A stretch of DNA of 64,000 bases from Pithys albifrons albifrons (Eukaryota > Chordata > Aves > Passeriformes > Thamnophilidae), in contig NC_092458.1 in the NCBI RefSeq assembly GCF_047495875.1, positions 110,037,727-110,101,726 on the forward strand. Reading direction: 5' to 3'. The notes beneath the pieces were generated by a model. It ran no database searches, was not told where the DNA came from, and saw only the letters and a program-made list of their open reading frames with translations. Within the stretch, counting starts at the first letter, position 1. Every line of letters starts with the position of its first letter. Positions 12,903 through 24,408 of the stretch are shown here, in pieces. A program made the translations under genes and the position numbers.

Positions 12903-15900
12903 TTCAGCTCAGTAGTTGTATCAGTCACAGTTTGGGAAGACATTCAAACATCTTCCTGGACTTCCTATGACGGAACATTCAAGTTTCTCCTATGTAATAT
13001 TGCTATAGTGAAAAAAAAAAGTAACATACTGAGATTAATATCTGGTTTGAGTCCTTCTTAGCAGAATACAGGCAAAGTGTGCTGAGTGATAAACAACCTC
13101 TACTGCGAAAAACCAAAATTTCTTATTGTCACTGAAAAATGAATGGTTATTCTTAATTTGACACTGGTTTTTAACATCTGCAAACAAGCAGTAGGTGAAA
13201 CAGTTCACAGCCATACAATGGCTCACATTTGAAGCCTACATATGGTCTCCCTGACACACGGAATGTTTAGGGTTAGAATGGCCCTCTAGTTGTAACACCA
13301 CCACAATCCCTTATCTTCCAGCAGAGAGGCTGGAAGAGTGAGCCCACAGTGCTCAGTAGCTGGCTCAGCTTGAAACTCAGTCTCAGAAGACAAACATGAC
13401 TTTTTGGCAGATAGAGGGCAGAGCTCTGAGAAGCTTGCAGCGAGAGATGTACTGACATGATGGACACCATGCCACATTTACTCAGTGTATCCTATACTTC
13501 ACGAACAAATTTCTCACTCTAAGTTCCTTGAATAACAATATCTTTATTAGCTATTATTTCCTTCTGTGTAGTAGTCTCAATCCCACTCTGAAAAAAGAAA
13601 AATGTTATTTGACCTCCATTTTGTTTCATCATATATTTATGGTTATATTACAGCAAAGTGTGGGTGAGTTTGTTAATTTTTAGTATTTAAAAATCACATC
13701 TGGGGAAACTCTATATGCAGCTGTACATTGTAGTTTATCTTCCCTGTACCATACACTAATGAATGCAAATACTAAAAGCTCTCTTCCACTCTCCACATGA
13801 GAAGTAATTGAGATGAGGAGAAATATAATAGCTCTGAAGATTTAGTGGCCTAAGGTGTGAAAAATTACCTCCAATTCAGGAATGCAAACCAGTGGCTGAC
13901 AGCCAGGCTTTGCTGGATTAGCCAACCTGATCTGTGCTGAAAACAGTTTTCTTAGGCCCTAAGGCAAGAACTTCTGGATGAAGAAAGGACAACTTTACCC
14001 CTGAGGCACTAAGTACATTTTTATGACCTTGCACACACTAAAATAAATACAGAAGAACATATGTAATTTGGAAAACCTAAATCCCCATCAAAACATAACC
14101 CCTCATTGCCCATACTTCTTCCTCTCAGGAGACAATGAGATAACAGCACATGACAGATATTTAGTCACATTGCCTGCTGTATGAAGTATACTAATAGAAA
14201 AGTAGAGCAATAGGAGTGGTATAAAATATTTCCAGCTTGTTCTCTGAAATGAAGGTCCAAGGGAAAAAACAGAAGAAAAGGAAATAAACTCCTTGCAGAG
14301 AAGTTTTGTAAAATTACCAATTTTCTAAAAAAATAGAGAATAATAATGCATTTTGACCTGCAGTTAACAAAGAAAATATGTTTAAATAGCTTTGAAAATG
14401 TTATGCTTTTCTTTAGAGGGCATTCTAACATGAAAGATACCATGTAAAGGCAAAAGTAAAAAATCAAAATCATAACAACCTCCCCAGTCCACTTCTAAAA
14501 TTACGTGGCCTTGAATGAACTTCAGAACTAAAATGCTTTAAAGCTTTTATAAGACTTTCTCTCTTGCATTTTTGTTTCTCCATAACTGGAGAAGTAAAAC
14601 AGAGGTAAGATTTTGCTTCTGCACAAGAGGATTTTTCCCCAAATTACAGTTTGTTAAATACACTCAGCTGTGTAAGATGGACAGAAGACCGATGGCAAAT
14701 TAGTTTTTGCTAGGAACTATCTTCAGTCTTCTCTCTTGCTCCTAGCCAATTACAAATGTGAAATTCTAAAATAGACATAGTATTAATGACAAAGAAAACA
14801 TTTGTGAAAGAACGCTGTTAAAGAATGGCGTTATTCCAAGTAATGCACAAACCTGAAAGCAGAAAATGATTACTAATGTTCTAAATGCACCAAAATTTGA
14901 CAAGGCATCCAGCAGGGTTTCAGGCTTTTTTGCTTAAATTTTTCTTACAGGAGTAGAGTTATTTCACTGTGAATTAAAATAATTAATATTTCAGCCTTCC
15001 AGCAAAACTCACTTTTGACCTACATTTGAATTTTTTACTGAAATTTGATTTCTGCCTATCTGTTCTTCAGCAAACACCCAAATTTCCTGTGGAGAACAAA
15101 GATAAACCCCAAACTTCATTTTTTTTTTTTTCATTTGGAGCATGAAACATCCTTAATCTGTAGTATCTCTGCAGTTTATTTTGGGAATAGAAGTTTTGGT
15201 GATGGTTTCCCTCTCTAGCTCTCCCTCAGTGGATAACTCTCCATTGAACATGGCAGGTGCCCGACTTTCCTGATGCCCTTCTTTGGATCCTCCCCAGCTC
15301 AGCCCACTGAGCTGCTCCCAGTGTGGAGGAATTCAATCTCCTGGCTAAGCAACTGACATCAAAGATTAGCTCCTTCTGAGACATTTAAAACCCAAAACAA
15401 CTACCCAACTTTTTGCTCTTTCAGAGCTTAAGCATTCCAGACTAGTAGGCTCTTCTGGACTTGGCTGACTTCCTAGAAAATAAAATGCTATTGCCTCACA
15501 TAAGATGGAGCTGACCAAACCAGCAGGAAGGGATCTCAGGACAGGTGTGATATTTTGCAAGGAAGGGTCTGTTGGAGACCAGCCTTTCCTCACTCTCACC
15601 ATGAATGCAGTTGCTCCCTGAAGAGGGAGTAGGATGCTATCCCAAAGGAACAGGATTCAAATGGATATACATTTTGGCAGAAGGCAGACAGAGGCAGGAG
15701 GATAGAAAGCCACAGCCATTTGTTTCTCTCTCCTTCCTCATGGCCAGCAGGAAGAAATGATTTCTAGCAAGAAAAAGGTGTAGGCTTCGAGCTATCTGCT
15801 CTTTTTGAAGTACTTCCAACATATGAAATTTGGAATGAAGCAATGCAGATCAGGCTAATAAAACACACTCTTTGCAAAGAGACTCCTTTTCCAGGTAAAA

Positions 15901-16550
15901 TAATCTCATTTTTACTGCTAATTGCAAGAGTCATGCTGAACAGCGTGAAATTGCCCATCAATACCCAGTTTTCCTCCCTCATGGTTTATTTTACTGCTAC
16001 TGTGCTGCAGTTTTATTAGCACAATTCTTGTAATACTGGACTCTTCATTGTTACAATGTTTTAAGCCTGTGTTAAACAAACACACTGAAGGCCTGTTGAT
16101 GCCAGAACCAAACCAGTCATTAATTTAGTTCTAAGATGCAAACTAAAAAAGACAAAACGAGCATCTGATAAAAGAATCAGATATTTTTGAGAAGGGACGC
16201 GTATCTATAATTTGCTGGACCAATAACAGAGATGAAGTTCTTTACTTTACAATATCCAGAATAAAGGGATCTGAATTCTGCAGCCTTTGGAATATTTAAC
16301 TGGATTTTTCACATTTCAAGACGAAAGCATTCCTGTTGCAAGGTGTCAGTTATGAGATACATGAAGAAATGCAACATGGCAAAAGAGACACGACTGCCAG
16401 GGATTGCAACACAGCACCAAGTGTCCTGTTTGACTTAACTGCCTTTAATTAAAAATAAGGTGGTATGAAGTGTCCATGAAGTCATAACCTGTAAAGTTAA
16501 AATAAAAAAAAAAAAACCAAAACCAAATCATAATAAAAAAAGGCAGTTAC

Positions 16551-16570
16551 TTCTTTAGGGTTCTTTAGGG
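16551..16570. repeat. 10-bp perfect tandem pair
   Basis: The unit TTCTTTAGGG is repeated twice without a spacer. It is a small slippage duplication. Confidence 0.9.
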
Positions 16571-17361
16571 GAGAAGCCTGAATCTTTTCCAGGGGTATAT
16601 TTCATATTCAGTACAGTGCTATGAAGCAGCTGAGCCTAGCAACTTACAGATAGCAGAAATTACTCTCTATTTAGGTTGAAAATAAATAAATAAATGACTA
16701 ACTGCTGCTCCTCATTATCATGAGGATGATAGCTATTTCAAAAACAAACAGAAAAACCCCATGTGGGCATCTTTCACATTTATTTAAAATATTCAGAAGG
16801 TAAGGTATTAAAGAAATCTCAGCAAGCACTATTAAAATTAAAAGAAGAATATTATATTCCAAAGCAAACTGGTTTTGAGGTTTGTTTGTGGGGTTTTTTT
16901 TTGGATTTTGTTGTTTTATGGGTTTTTTGACACGTCAGTTTTGTGAAAGAATTTAGAAAATGTGAATGCACCCGAAGTAGTTTCATTTATAATGATTCTC
17001 TCATTTATAGAACTAAACAATGAATCCATGAAAGTACCACCCACATTTGTAGTGATACAGTTTATTATGAAAGCATAAACCAATTTAGAAAACCCATACT
17101 TTCACTTTTTCTTGACCATGCAGTGTGTCAGAAAGCACAACAGCAGCAAAAGAAAATGAAAGAAAATCTCTCATGGTAGTTGTAAGTCATGCAAGAGTAA
17201 AGCCTGATGGATGTGAGTGAGTCTCTTTGCAATGACCCTTCTTCAGATCTACTGTCACCATTACTGACACAATCGCATTCTGTCCCAAGATAAATGATTG
17301 CCACTGATAAATACCTGATTGAAATTCTCTCTACTTTTTTTTTTGGTGGTACTATTCAATC

Positions 17362-17397
17362 ACTGATTGATTGACTGATTGACTGACTGGCTGATTT
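17362..17397. repeat. TGAT/TGAC tetranucleotide repeat
   Basis: About nine tetranucleotide units alternate between TGAT, TGAC and TGGC forms. It is a degenerate microsatellite that begins some 15 bases after a T run. Confidence 0.85.
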
Positions 17398-18514
17398 GAA
17401 AACAGGGTCAGTTTCTGTCTTTGCTTTGGGTTGTCTTCCTGACAATGGGGCTCAACCATAGCTGGAAGCATCTGAGATCTTCTGACCTGTATTAAGATTT
17501 GAGAGTCTTGTATTCCTGATCTTCATAATAATGAGCTAGTGAGATACAAACAATGCTCATTTTCTGTAAAGACAGATACACTCCACTCTCATTATAAAAC
17601 TATTTTCAAAAGCCAGGGATATTGAATGCTATAACAGTAATGTCAGCTCTCATGATTTAATCATGAGGCACACGAGTTTTTCGTTTAAATTTGATGTTCT
17701 CATGATCTCAATATTTTTCATGCAAATCTCGTTATTTCTGCATCCTTTCACACTCCAACTTAAATTGCTTGTCAATTGCATTGCTCTCCTTGAGTGCAGT
17801 GCTTCCGAGATTCACTGCTATGATTTTACTCATCTATTTATAACTATTACTTTAGCTTTTTAACTCTTAAAGATGATGTTATACATCATCCAGAATCTCT
17901 TAGCTGAGCCCAGTGAGTCGGAAACAATATTTTAGTATTGTTTGGGGGAAGGCTATTGCAAAAACTGTTTAATTATCAGCATTTAAATTAGCCCAACAGT
18001 GGTGCTCAGATCTGATAAAAGTACAACAGAACAAACAGAAGTGAGAAGTGAATAGTACACACAAGAAATGAATAGCAGTGTCATGTTTTTAATATGTCTC
18101 ATAAGAAGAAGAGGAAAATGCATTGTATCTCTGTTACACCTCAAAGCAGGACAGTGTCTGGTGCCTGAGTTAGTAGCAGCTCCTCCAGTTCCTACTTCTG
18201 GAAATTCTCTATTCCTACCCACTCATCCTGTCACCAAGTAGATTTTGGTTCCTTAGCCCCAAAATATCACATTCTTTCATGTCTGTAAGACTAATACTTA
18301 AACCATGGCAATATTTTTCCCTTTCCAAACAAGGAGTTATTAAAGGAGTCTAAGAATGTGCATGTATGTGCCTCTTCTCAGGCTGAGTCTAATTAAAACC
18401 AGTTAAGTAAAGCTGACCAGGATGGCTCCAAGGGCTCATTCTGCCAGGAAACACTGGCAGGGCTGGGAAGACCACACAAAGATCACTAAAAAGGAGAGAG
18501 AAATTTTATCTATC

Positions 18515-18531
18515 TACACACACACACACAC
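18515..18531. repeat. (CA)n microsatellite
   Basis: About eight CA dinucleotide units follow a TATCTATCTA stretch. It is a short, probably length-variable dinucleotide repeat. Confidence 0.9.
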
Positions 18532-19307
18532 TCAAAGCCCCCAACATTGAATCATTGTCTTCCATGGAGCAAGCATTTTTTATTAAAAGTGCTCTAAATG
18601 AAGTAAATCATTGACGAAAGAGAGGACAGAGCAAAACTAAATAGCAGCGAAATTGCTAAGCATCAGCAAGAGATAAAATATGACTTATTTACATATGGGC
18701 CAGAACAATTATTTTGCAGATTCCTTTTAGGCTTGTCTAAACACATTCTTTGTACAGGTAGAGAGAAAGAAAAATGGAATGATAAATCAAAGCACATATC
18801 ACCCTGTTTGGATGCAGGAGAGATTTTTGATTAAGCTTGTTCACTGCATAAGCCTAGAAAAGTTGAGCATATAAAAAAAAATCTTTGTCTTTCATTTCAA
18901 TTTTGAAAATAATGAAGGTCAGGAATTAGAAACCTAAAGTAGTCAGAGATCTGCTCAATTTGTGCCTTAGAGAAGGGAAAAGGCATAAAGTCTGAACACA
19001 TTAACTTTTTTCTGAATGACTTTCATAAAAATGAACTGTTTGGAATAAAGACTCCAATGGTCTGTTCCCCAGGGCTCCTCATATGATTTTTAATGTGTAC
19101 ATGAAAAATGTACACAAAAATGTGCCCCAGGGGGCACAGCCCAGGCTTGAGATAGTACTCTTCCCCTAAAAGAAAGGGAGACAGAGGGAAAGAGCAGGTG
19201 ACCAGAAAAGAGGAAAAAGTCCTCTAAGTGTCAGGATATTTGCTCTTTCCATCACTGGAGTTACAACAGCATAAAGAGGGTGACAGCCCTGTCTCTCCTT
19301 CACTTAC

Positions 19308-19444
19308 CTCCAGTTCATTTTGTCAATATCAACAGTGCTAAAAGCCCAAGGTGATGCTGTCCTGGACTGAGCAAAGGACACCTTTCCTGAGACAGAGTGA
19401 TGGCCCTCACAGGCCCCTGGAATCGTGGCTCTCCTCAGGCTCTG
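19308..19444 (-). CDS. Candidate internal exon, gene unknown
   Basis: On the minus strand, 137 bases are bracketed by near-ideal splice sites. Upstream is a long pyrimidine tract ending in CTCCTCCAG, directly before position 19444. Downstream is GAG followed by GTAAGTG, starting at 19307. The acceptor is a CAGCAG tandem, so a form three bases shorter (starting at 19441) is possible. Only one of three frames is open: 45 codons from phase 0, ending with two bases over (phase 2). It starts QSLRRATIPG and ends FSTVDIDKMNW. GC content is near half, above its surroundings. I do not recognise the peptide. An open frame of 45 codons is not strong evidence by itself, so this could be an exon of a non-coding RNA or a chance pair of good sites. 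Direct in-frame joining to the candidate exon at 60161-60387 is not possible. Confidence 0.4.
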
Positions 19445-19867
19445 CTGGAGGAGAAAGAGAGGTGAAAACAGGGCTGCCTTCATCATCCAGAAAAGAAATA
19501 GGACAAAAGCAGAGCAATGTACCGTGACGAAGAAGGGGTGCCTGCTCAGTGAGCTGGGACAAAGGCTTGTAGAAACCTGTCAGAAATATCATAAGGAAAA
19601 GTATAGAGTTATTACCATTTCTATAGTCCCCAGGATCCTCCGGTGGCAGAACATTTTCAATGATTGTTTCTGTTTGGTGGAATCACTTATCTCCTGATAG
19701 ATTCTCCTTCCAAGCTTAAGATTGCGTTTAAAAACTCATCTGCTTTCTGAATTCTAATTGCATATGTTTTGAACTGTAGATTTTTGGGTTGAATATTTTG
19801 CTTATGAATCTCTTTATATTTCAAAGTGGTTGCCAAATCCATTTACATGTCTTCTTGGTATAAACTG

Positions 19868-19922
19868 CATGCAGTATACAATTTAACAATTAATATATTC
19901 TACATGCAGTATACAATTTAAC
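19868..19922. repeat. Spaced 20-bp direct repeat, period 35
   Basis: The 20-base sequence CATGCAGTATACAATTTAAC occurs at 19868-19887 and again, identically, at 19903-19922. The 15-base AT-rich spacer is not duplicated. It is a local duplication of unknown origin. Confidence 0.95.
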
Positions 19923-20141
19923 TTGGATATCTGGTTTATTAAGCATGGTTTGATATGCTATCAAAGTGAGAAACAAAAAGACAAAGCTGAGAAAGATGAA
20001 GCTCATTAATGTTTATGTATTTTTAAAGTCACACTTGTGCCTTGGAAGCTCAATTTATTATTTCAATAGACATTCAAATGTGCTAGAAATAGTATTATTA
20101 TTAATTTTATTTGAGACAACAACATGAAAGTGAAGGGGGAG

Positions 20142-20175
20142 AAAAAGGGCAATAAAGAATAAAATTGCCCTTTTT
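20142..20175. repeat. Perfect 12-bp inverted repeat with 10-base loop
   Basis: The arm AAAAAGGGCAAT (20142-20153) is exactly complementary to ATTGCCCTTTTT (20164-20175), with a purine-rich 10-base loop. It ends in a T run. In a bird genome this is not a bacterial-type terminator. The stem is too short for a typical microRNA precursor. It is most likely chance or a remnant of a small inverted-repeat element. Confidence 0.8.
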
Positions 20176-23100
20176 ATTTTTTCATTATTGAATCAAGCAG
20201 TCTTATACATAGCTGATATTGTAGGTGCATAATACAATTCTTCCTGAAGAATGGTTAAATCCTTCATAAAATAATAAATCTCAAATGACAGAGTAATGTC
20301 TTCCTTACTCAAACAAATCACTTAGAAAGTTAGTGTGCATTTGTCTGGCTAATTAGAGAAACTAAAGGTGCTCAGGACCTTATTCTGGATGAGGTCATCA
20401 GACATGGCCTGTTTGTGTAGACACCGGGTTCACAGGAGGTGCGGTCACACTCCTTCCCAGCAGTGCCTGGCCTTGTCAAGCAGCTCTGACTGAGAGGCAA
20501 TTTGGAGCCCAGATGACACTGCAGTTTTGGGCAAAGCTTTCCTGCCATCCTCAAACAAAGAGTTGATTGCCTTTCACATCTCCATGCCTTGCTCTTTTCA
20601 TCAAGGGCTCAGCTAACACCCAGGGAATAACAAGAGGTGCATGTGTGTGAGTCTGCTTCTGAAGGCCACCTTGAAGCTGGAGTGGGTGTAAGGTGAAGCA
20701 TTCACACAGTCCATAGGTATCCTCTGCAAGGAATGCATTAGGTGGAACAGTCTATCCATATTTAATGCTATACTTGCATTTATTTTACAGCTGCTGATTC
20801 TGTGCATGGATTGAGGTATTTCAAAGTATAGATAAATGTAGGAGTGAAATATTAATAAAAAGATGGAGAGCTGGCTTGGGGGTTACAATGGGAGGCTGAG
20901 GACATAACTGGGCCTTAACTTTTCCAGTGCTGTTGATGCAATTGTCCTGTGGGCCACCTAAGCTCATTTTTTTTCTATGATCTATTATAAGTAAACCTCT
21001 GAAGAGTTTCAGAAAGATCTGTCCTAGTTGCAATCACTGTTCTTCTGTGTAATTACTGGCATTGGTCCCAATTATGCTTTCAGGTCTTCCCCCTCTTGGC
21101 ACTTTCATAACGCTGTCTATTCCCAGAAAACCCCATCCATTTTAGAGGACTCCAGCCTGCACTCAGGCTGCTCAAGGGAGCCTCTACAAGCTGGATTTGA
21201 TGTGGGCAAACTCATCCTTATATAGGCCAACTTCCTCCTTATTGTGTGAACACCAGGAAAAGCCACTGCATCAGTAGGGAAGAAATCACAGATAAAGCAA
21301 ATTATTTTGCATAACTTTTCTCTGCAATGTCATGATGGTTTTCTTTCTAATGCCTGTCTCTCTAATAGAAACCTTTTCCCAGTACATAATTCAGAATGTT
21401 ATGGCAAAACAGAATAATTCCAACATTTTATTAAGGGGTAAGAAGGTTTGGTGGTTTGTTTGTTTGTTTTTTAATTTAGGATTTGAATTGGAATATGCTT
21501 CCAGATTTTTCCAATATCCATAAGGAAGGCATACTTATTAAAACTCTGATAAAACAATGGAAGTTTTATCTTTGAAAACTAAACTTATATTACACAAAAA
21601 ATAAGAATCTATTTTTTAGCAATTTTAAACACTTGGAAACAAAGAATATGTCAGAAAAACCTCATGCCCTAGCAGCTATGGAAAACCCCACACTTACAGG
21701 GCTCAGCTATTTCACTTTGCTAATTATTGTACTGTTTTTCAAGAATATTTGCCGTTTGAAATCATACTTTGCTTTTATTTACCAGTCTATAGTTGATTAT
21801 GTGCTATGTTCATTTTACAATATTTCATCGCAAAATAACAAATAGCATTGATGACAGATTTGTTAGCAAACATCTGATGAAGGAAAAATAATAGTTCTTT
21901 TCATTCACCAGAGCAGTACAATGCCACTGGTTCAAAACAAAACAAACCAAAAAATTAATGTTCAAAAAACCCAAACAAATCAATATTCCAAGCATATCAA
22001 AAGGTCAGAAAGTATTTTTGCCATTTGAATATAACATTGCCCTTGCTGCTTGATGTACCCAGTCCCTCATACCCCAGAACATTCCCTCACTACTTCACTG
22101 GCTCCTCTTCAGTGGTCGGGGCCAAATTGCACCTAAAGGATATGATGGTGCAGCTGTTTGCCAATTACAGGGTACTCTGGCACATCTTAAGATGAGATGA
22201 AAATCTTCCAGTCTGCCTCACCAATAATTTTATTATTACCCAGGCCTTTTCTCTATAGCATAATGAGAATAAAAGCTTCTAAGATTCACAGATCTTACAT
22301 AAGGTACCATAATGAATAAAAAGCAGCATCTTGTCCTTCAAGAAAAAACCCAAAGATCTCACAAAAAAACAAGGGAGAAGGAACTTATATTAGACAAAGG
22401 AAGCTATTTTCCTTGATTAAAAAAAACAAAACAAAAGTTTGAGCTCACAAGAGATTTCAGGTTTTAAAGCTGAAAACTGCATTATCAGCAAACCAGTAGC
22501 AACAACTTAAGTACCCCAAAATACATTAATATTAATGCTGGAGCTCTTCTATAGGTGACCCAATGCTCATTCATTCTGATTTCTTTAAGAAAGACACAGT
22601 TTCTGTTATTTAATTATCACAATCTCATCAACCACTTTACAATTCATTATTCTAAACACACTTCTCTATATAGTCCTCGTTGCCCTACAGTATTTTCACA
22701 AATGCCTATTGCTAAAACTTGCAATTTTCTCCTACCTTACCCAACAGTATGAGTCCCAGGATGCAATTATTTGTTTCATGCATTAAATTTAAGGATGAAG
22801 GAGAAAGTGTTCGGTGGTCACTGTTTTGTTTGCATTCCCATTTGGATTACTGTTTGAAAAGCCCAAGCTTTATGCAGTGTTAACTGAGACTGTGAAGCAA
22901 CTGCCAAAACTCAAAGAAATAAGGTTTTCTTACTTTCCACGTAGCCAAAAATACCTGATAAGCCATTTATGCCTATATAGCTGTCATTATGCCCAGGAAG
23001 AGCTTGCACTGATCTAATTAATACACTGCTTCCAGATACTGATGCTCAAGCAGAGATTAAAATTGCTTAAAGATGAGGATGAACACTATTTCAAAGATGG

Positions 23101-23390
23101 GAATAAATTATTTGAATAATTGGTTTGCATAAGAATTTGCAAAGAGAAAGAAAGATCAAATTCATCTGATTCAGATCGTAGTTCTTTTTATATTAGTATC
23201 ATATTTTTGTCTGTAAATATATCTATCCACATGTATTACACACACAAACACACATGTATCTCTGAGGACCATTTAAGCTAAAAAATGTGATCCAGAAAAA
23301 TACTATTCTTAAAGGAACTAACATTTATGTATTTACCTTGTGTCTCAAAATGTAGGAGTAACAAGTGTTATTTTGAAATCTTAAATATTG

Positions 23391-23502
23391 TAGAATAGTT
23401 TTGGTTGGAAAAGACCTTAAAGAGCATCTTGTTCCAGGTGCCCTGCCACGGACAGAGACACCTCCCACTAGACCAGGTTGTCCAAAGCCCTATCCAAGAT
23501 CT
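23391..23502 (-). repeat. CR1 LINE 3'-end fragment
   Basis: On the plus strand it begins with TAGAATAGTTTTGGTTGG and goes on to the 'gaccttaaagagcatctt...ccctgccacggacagagacacctcccactagaccaggttg' series. That is the reverse complement of the classic avian CR1 3' untranslated end. Only about the last 110 bases of the element remain, as expected from CR1's frequent 5' truncation. It is diverged, with indels. Confidence 0.9.
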
Positions 23503-23999
23503 CATGCAGTACTAAGTCATGAGAGAAATGAAATGCAGTTGTAATCAAGTAAAAGCTTTCCCCACACCCCACGTTCCATCAGCTCCACCTTCTCATCATG
23601 CACCACATATTCAGACTGCATTTTCCAATACAGTTACAGGGAGAAGAGAAGAAAAAGGTACAGCCCAAAGATATTTGTCCAAGTTAGAAAATGAAAGGAC
23701 ATGTTCAGGACAGTGATAAATTCCTCCAGAAGATAGGAGAATAGAGCTTGTGGATTTGTACACATAAACACATATTTCTGTAAATACGAAATGTAGAGGA
23801 ATCAGTTTAGTCCTATTGGCATACCTATATTTGGAGCAGGAATTACCTATTAATTATTTTCATGCTTTATATGATGATAGAAGAGAAGCAGTCTTCTGTG
23901 CAAAAAACTTAAAGACAACAAACCAAATCACCAACACACTTTGGGACCTTCTCCAACCCTACCAGCAGACATGGGTGGGCATAGTTTGTGCAAGCTGGT
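23503..23999. other. Spacer between two CR1 fragments, no gene seen
   Basis: About 500 bases of unique non-coding sequence. Open frames at 23519-23716 and 23816-24001 on the plus strand have no splice or conservation signal. The second runs into the start of the CR1 copy. Confidence 0.6.
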
Positions 24000-24408
24000 G
24001 AAGAGTGTAGAGCACAAGTCTGATGAGAGCAGCTGAGGGACCTGGGGATGCTCAGGAGAAAAAGGAGGCTTGGAGGGGACCTAATCATTCTCTACATCTA
24101 TCTGAAATGAGGCTGTAGCCAGATGGGGATGATCTCTTCTTCCAAGTAAAAACTAACAAGACACTAGTAAATGGCCTCAAATGGCATCAAGGGAAGGTTA
24201 GTTTTGCTATTAGGAAAAAGAAGTTTCACCAAAAGGGTGGTCAGACATTGGAACAGGCTGTCCAGGAAGTGATAGAGTCACCATCTTTGCAAGCATTTAA
24301 AAGACATGTAAATGTGTTGCTTGGGGATGCGGTTTAGTGTTGGATGTGGCAGTGGTAGGTTGATTATGTTAGAGGTCATTTACAGCCTGAATAATTCTGT
24401 GATTCTCT
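24000..24408 (+). repeat. CR1 LINE 3' part, about 0.4 kb
   Basis: This is the longest CR1 copy in the window. Landmarks appear in the expected order: 'gagagcagctgagggacctgggg', 'cttggaggggacctaatcattctctac', 'aatggcctcaaatggcatcaaggg', 'tcagacattggaacaggctgtccagg', 'catttaaaagacatgtaaatgtg' and a terminal 'aataattctgtgattct'. That is the non-coding 3' region of avian CR1 up to its terminal repeats. It is 5' truncated and decayed. It lies about 500 bases from another CR1 tail in the opposite orientation. Confidence 0.93.

Larger units (their letters stand above)
12903..19307. other. Non-coding stretch, no gene seen
   Basis: This stretch is AT-rich and without a supported gene. It contains a 10-base perfect tandem pair (16551-16570), a TGAT/TGAC run (17362-17397), a (CA)n run (18515-18531) and a 9-bp perfect stem (19094-19116). 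Repeat-free sequence with several CpGs at about 16120-16300 and 18570-18740 might be regulatory. A donor-like site on the minus strand at about 13868 has only a weak acceptor. Confidence 0.6.
19445..23390. other. Non-coding stretch, no gene seen
   Basis: There is no supported gene. The segment holds a 20-base sequence repeated 35 bases apart (19868-19922), a perfect 12-bp hairpin (20142-20175) and a short TTTG run near 21457-21470. Open frames at 20372-20554 and 20613-20807 (minus) and 22555-23017 (plus) lack matching splice sites. A CAAG/GTAAAT donor-like site on the minus strand at 23338 abuts the CR1 fragment and has no acceptor. Confidence 0.6.

Noticed and set aside
13869..13940. Minus-strand donor TTGGAG/GTAATT with a TTTTCAG acceptor upstream
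   Set aside because: The pyrimidine tract is weak and the segment is short and not distinctive. It is much weaker than the two candidates kept.
20142..20175. Reading the 12-bp hairpin plus T run as a rho-independent terminator or a microRNA
   Set aside because: The window is vertebrate DNA, where such terminators do not operate, and the stem is far shorter than a microRNA precursor.
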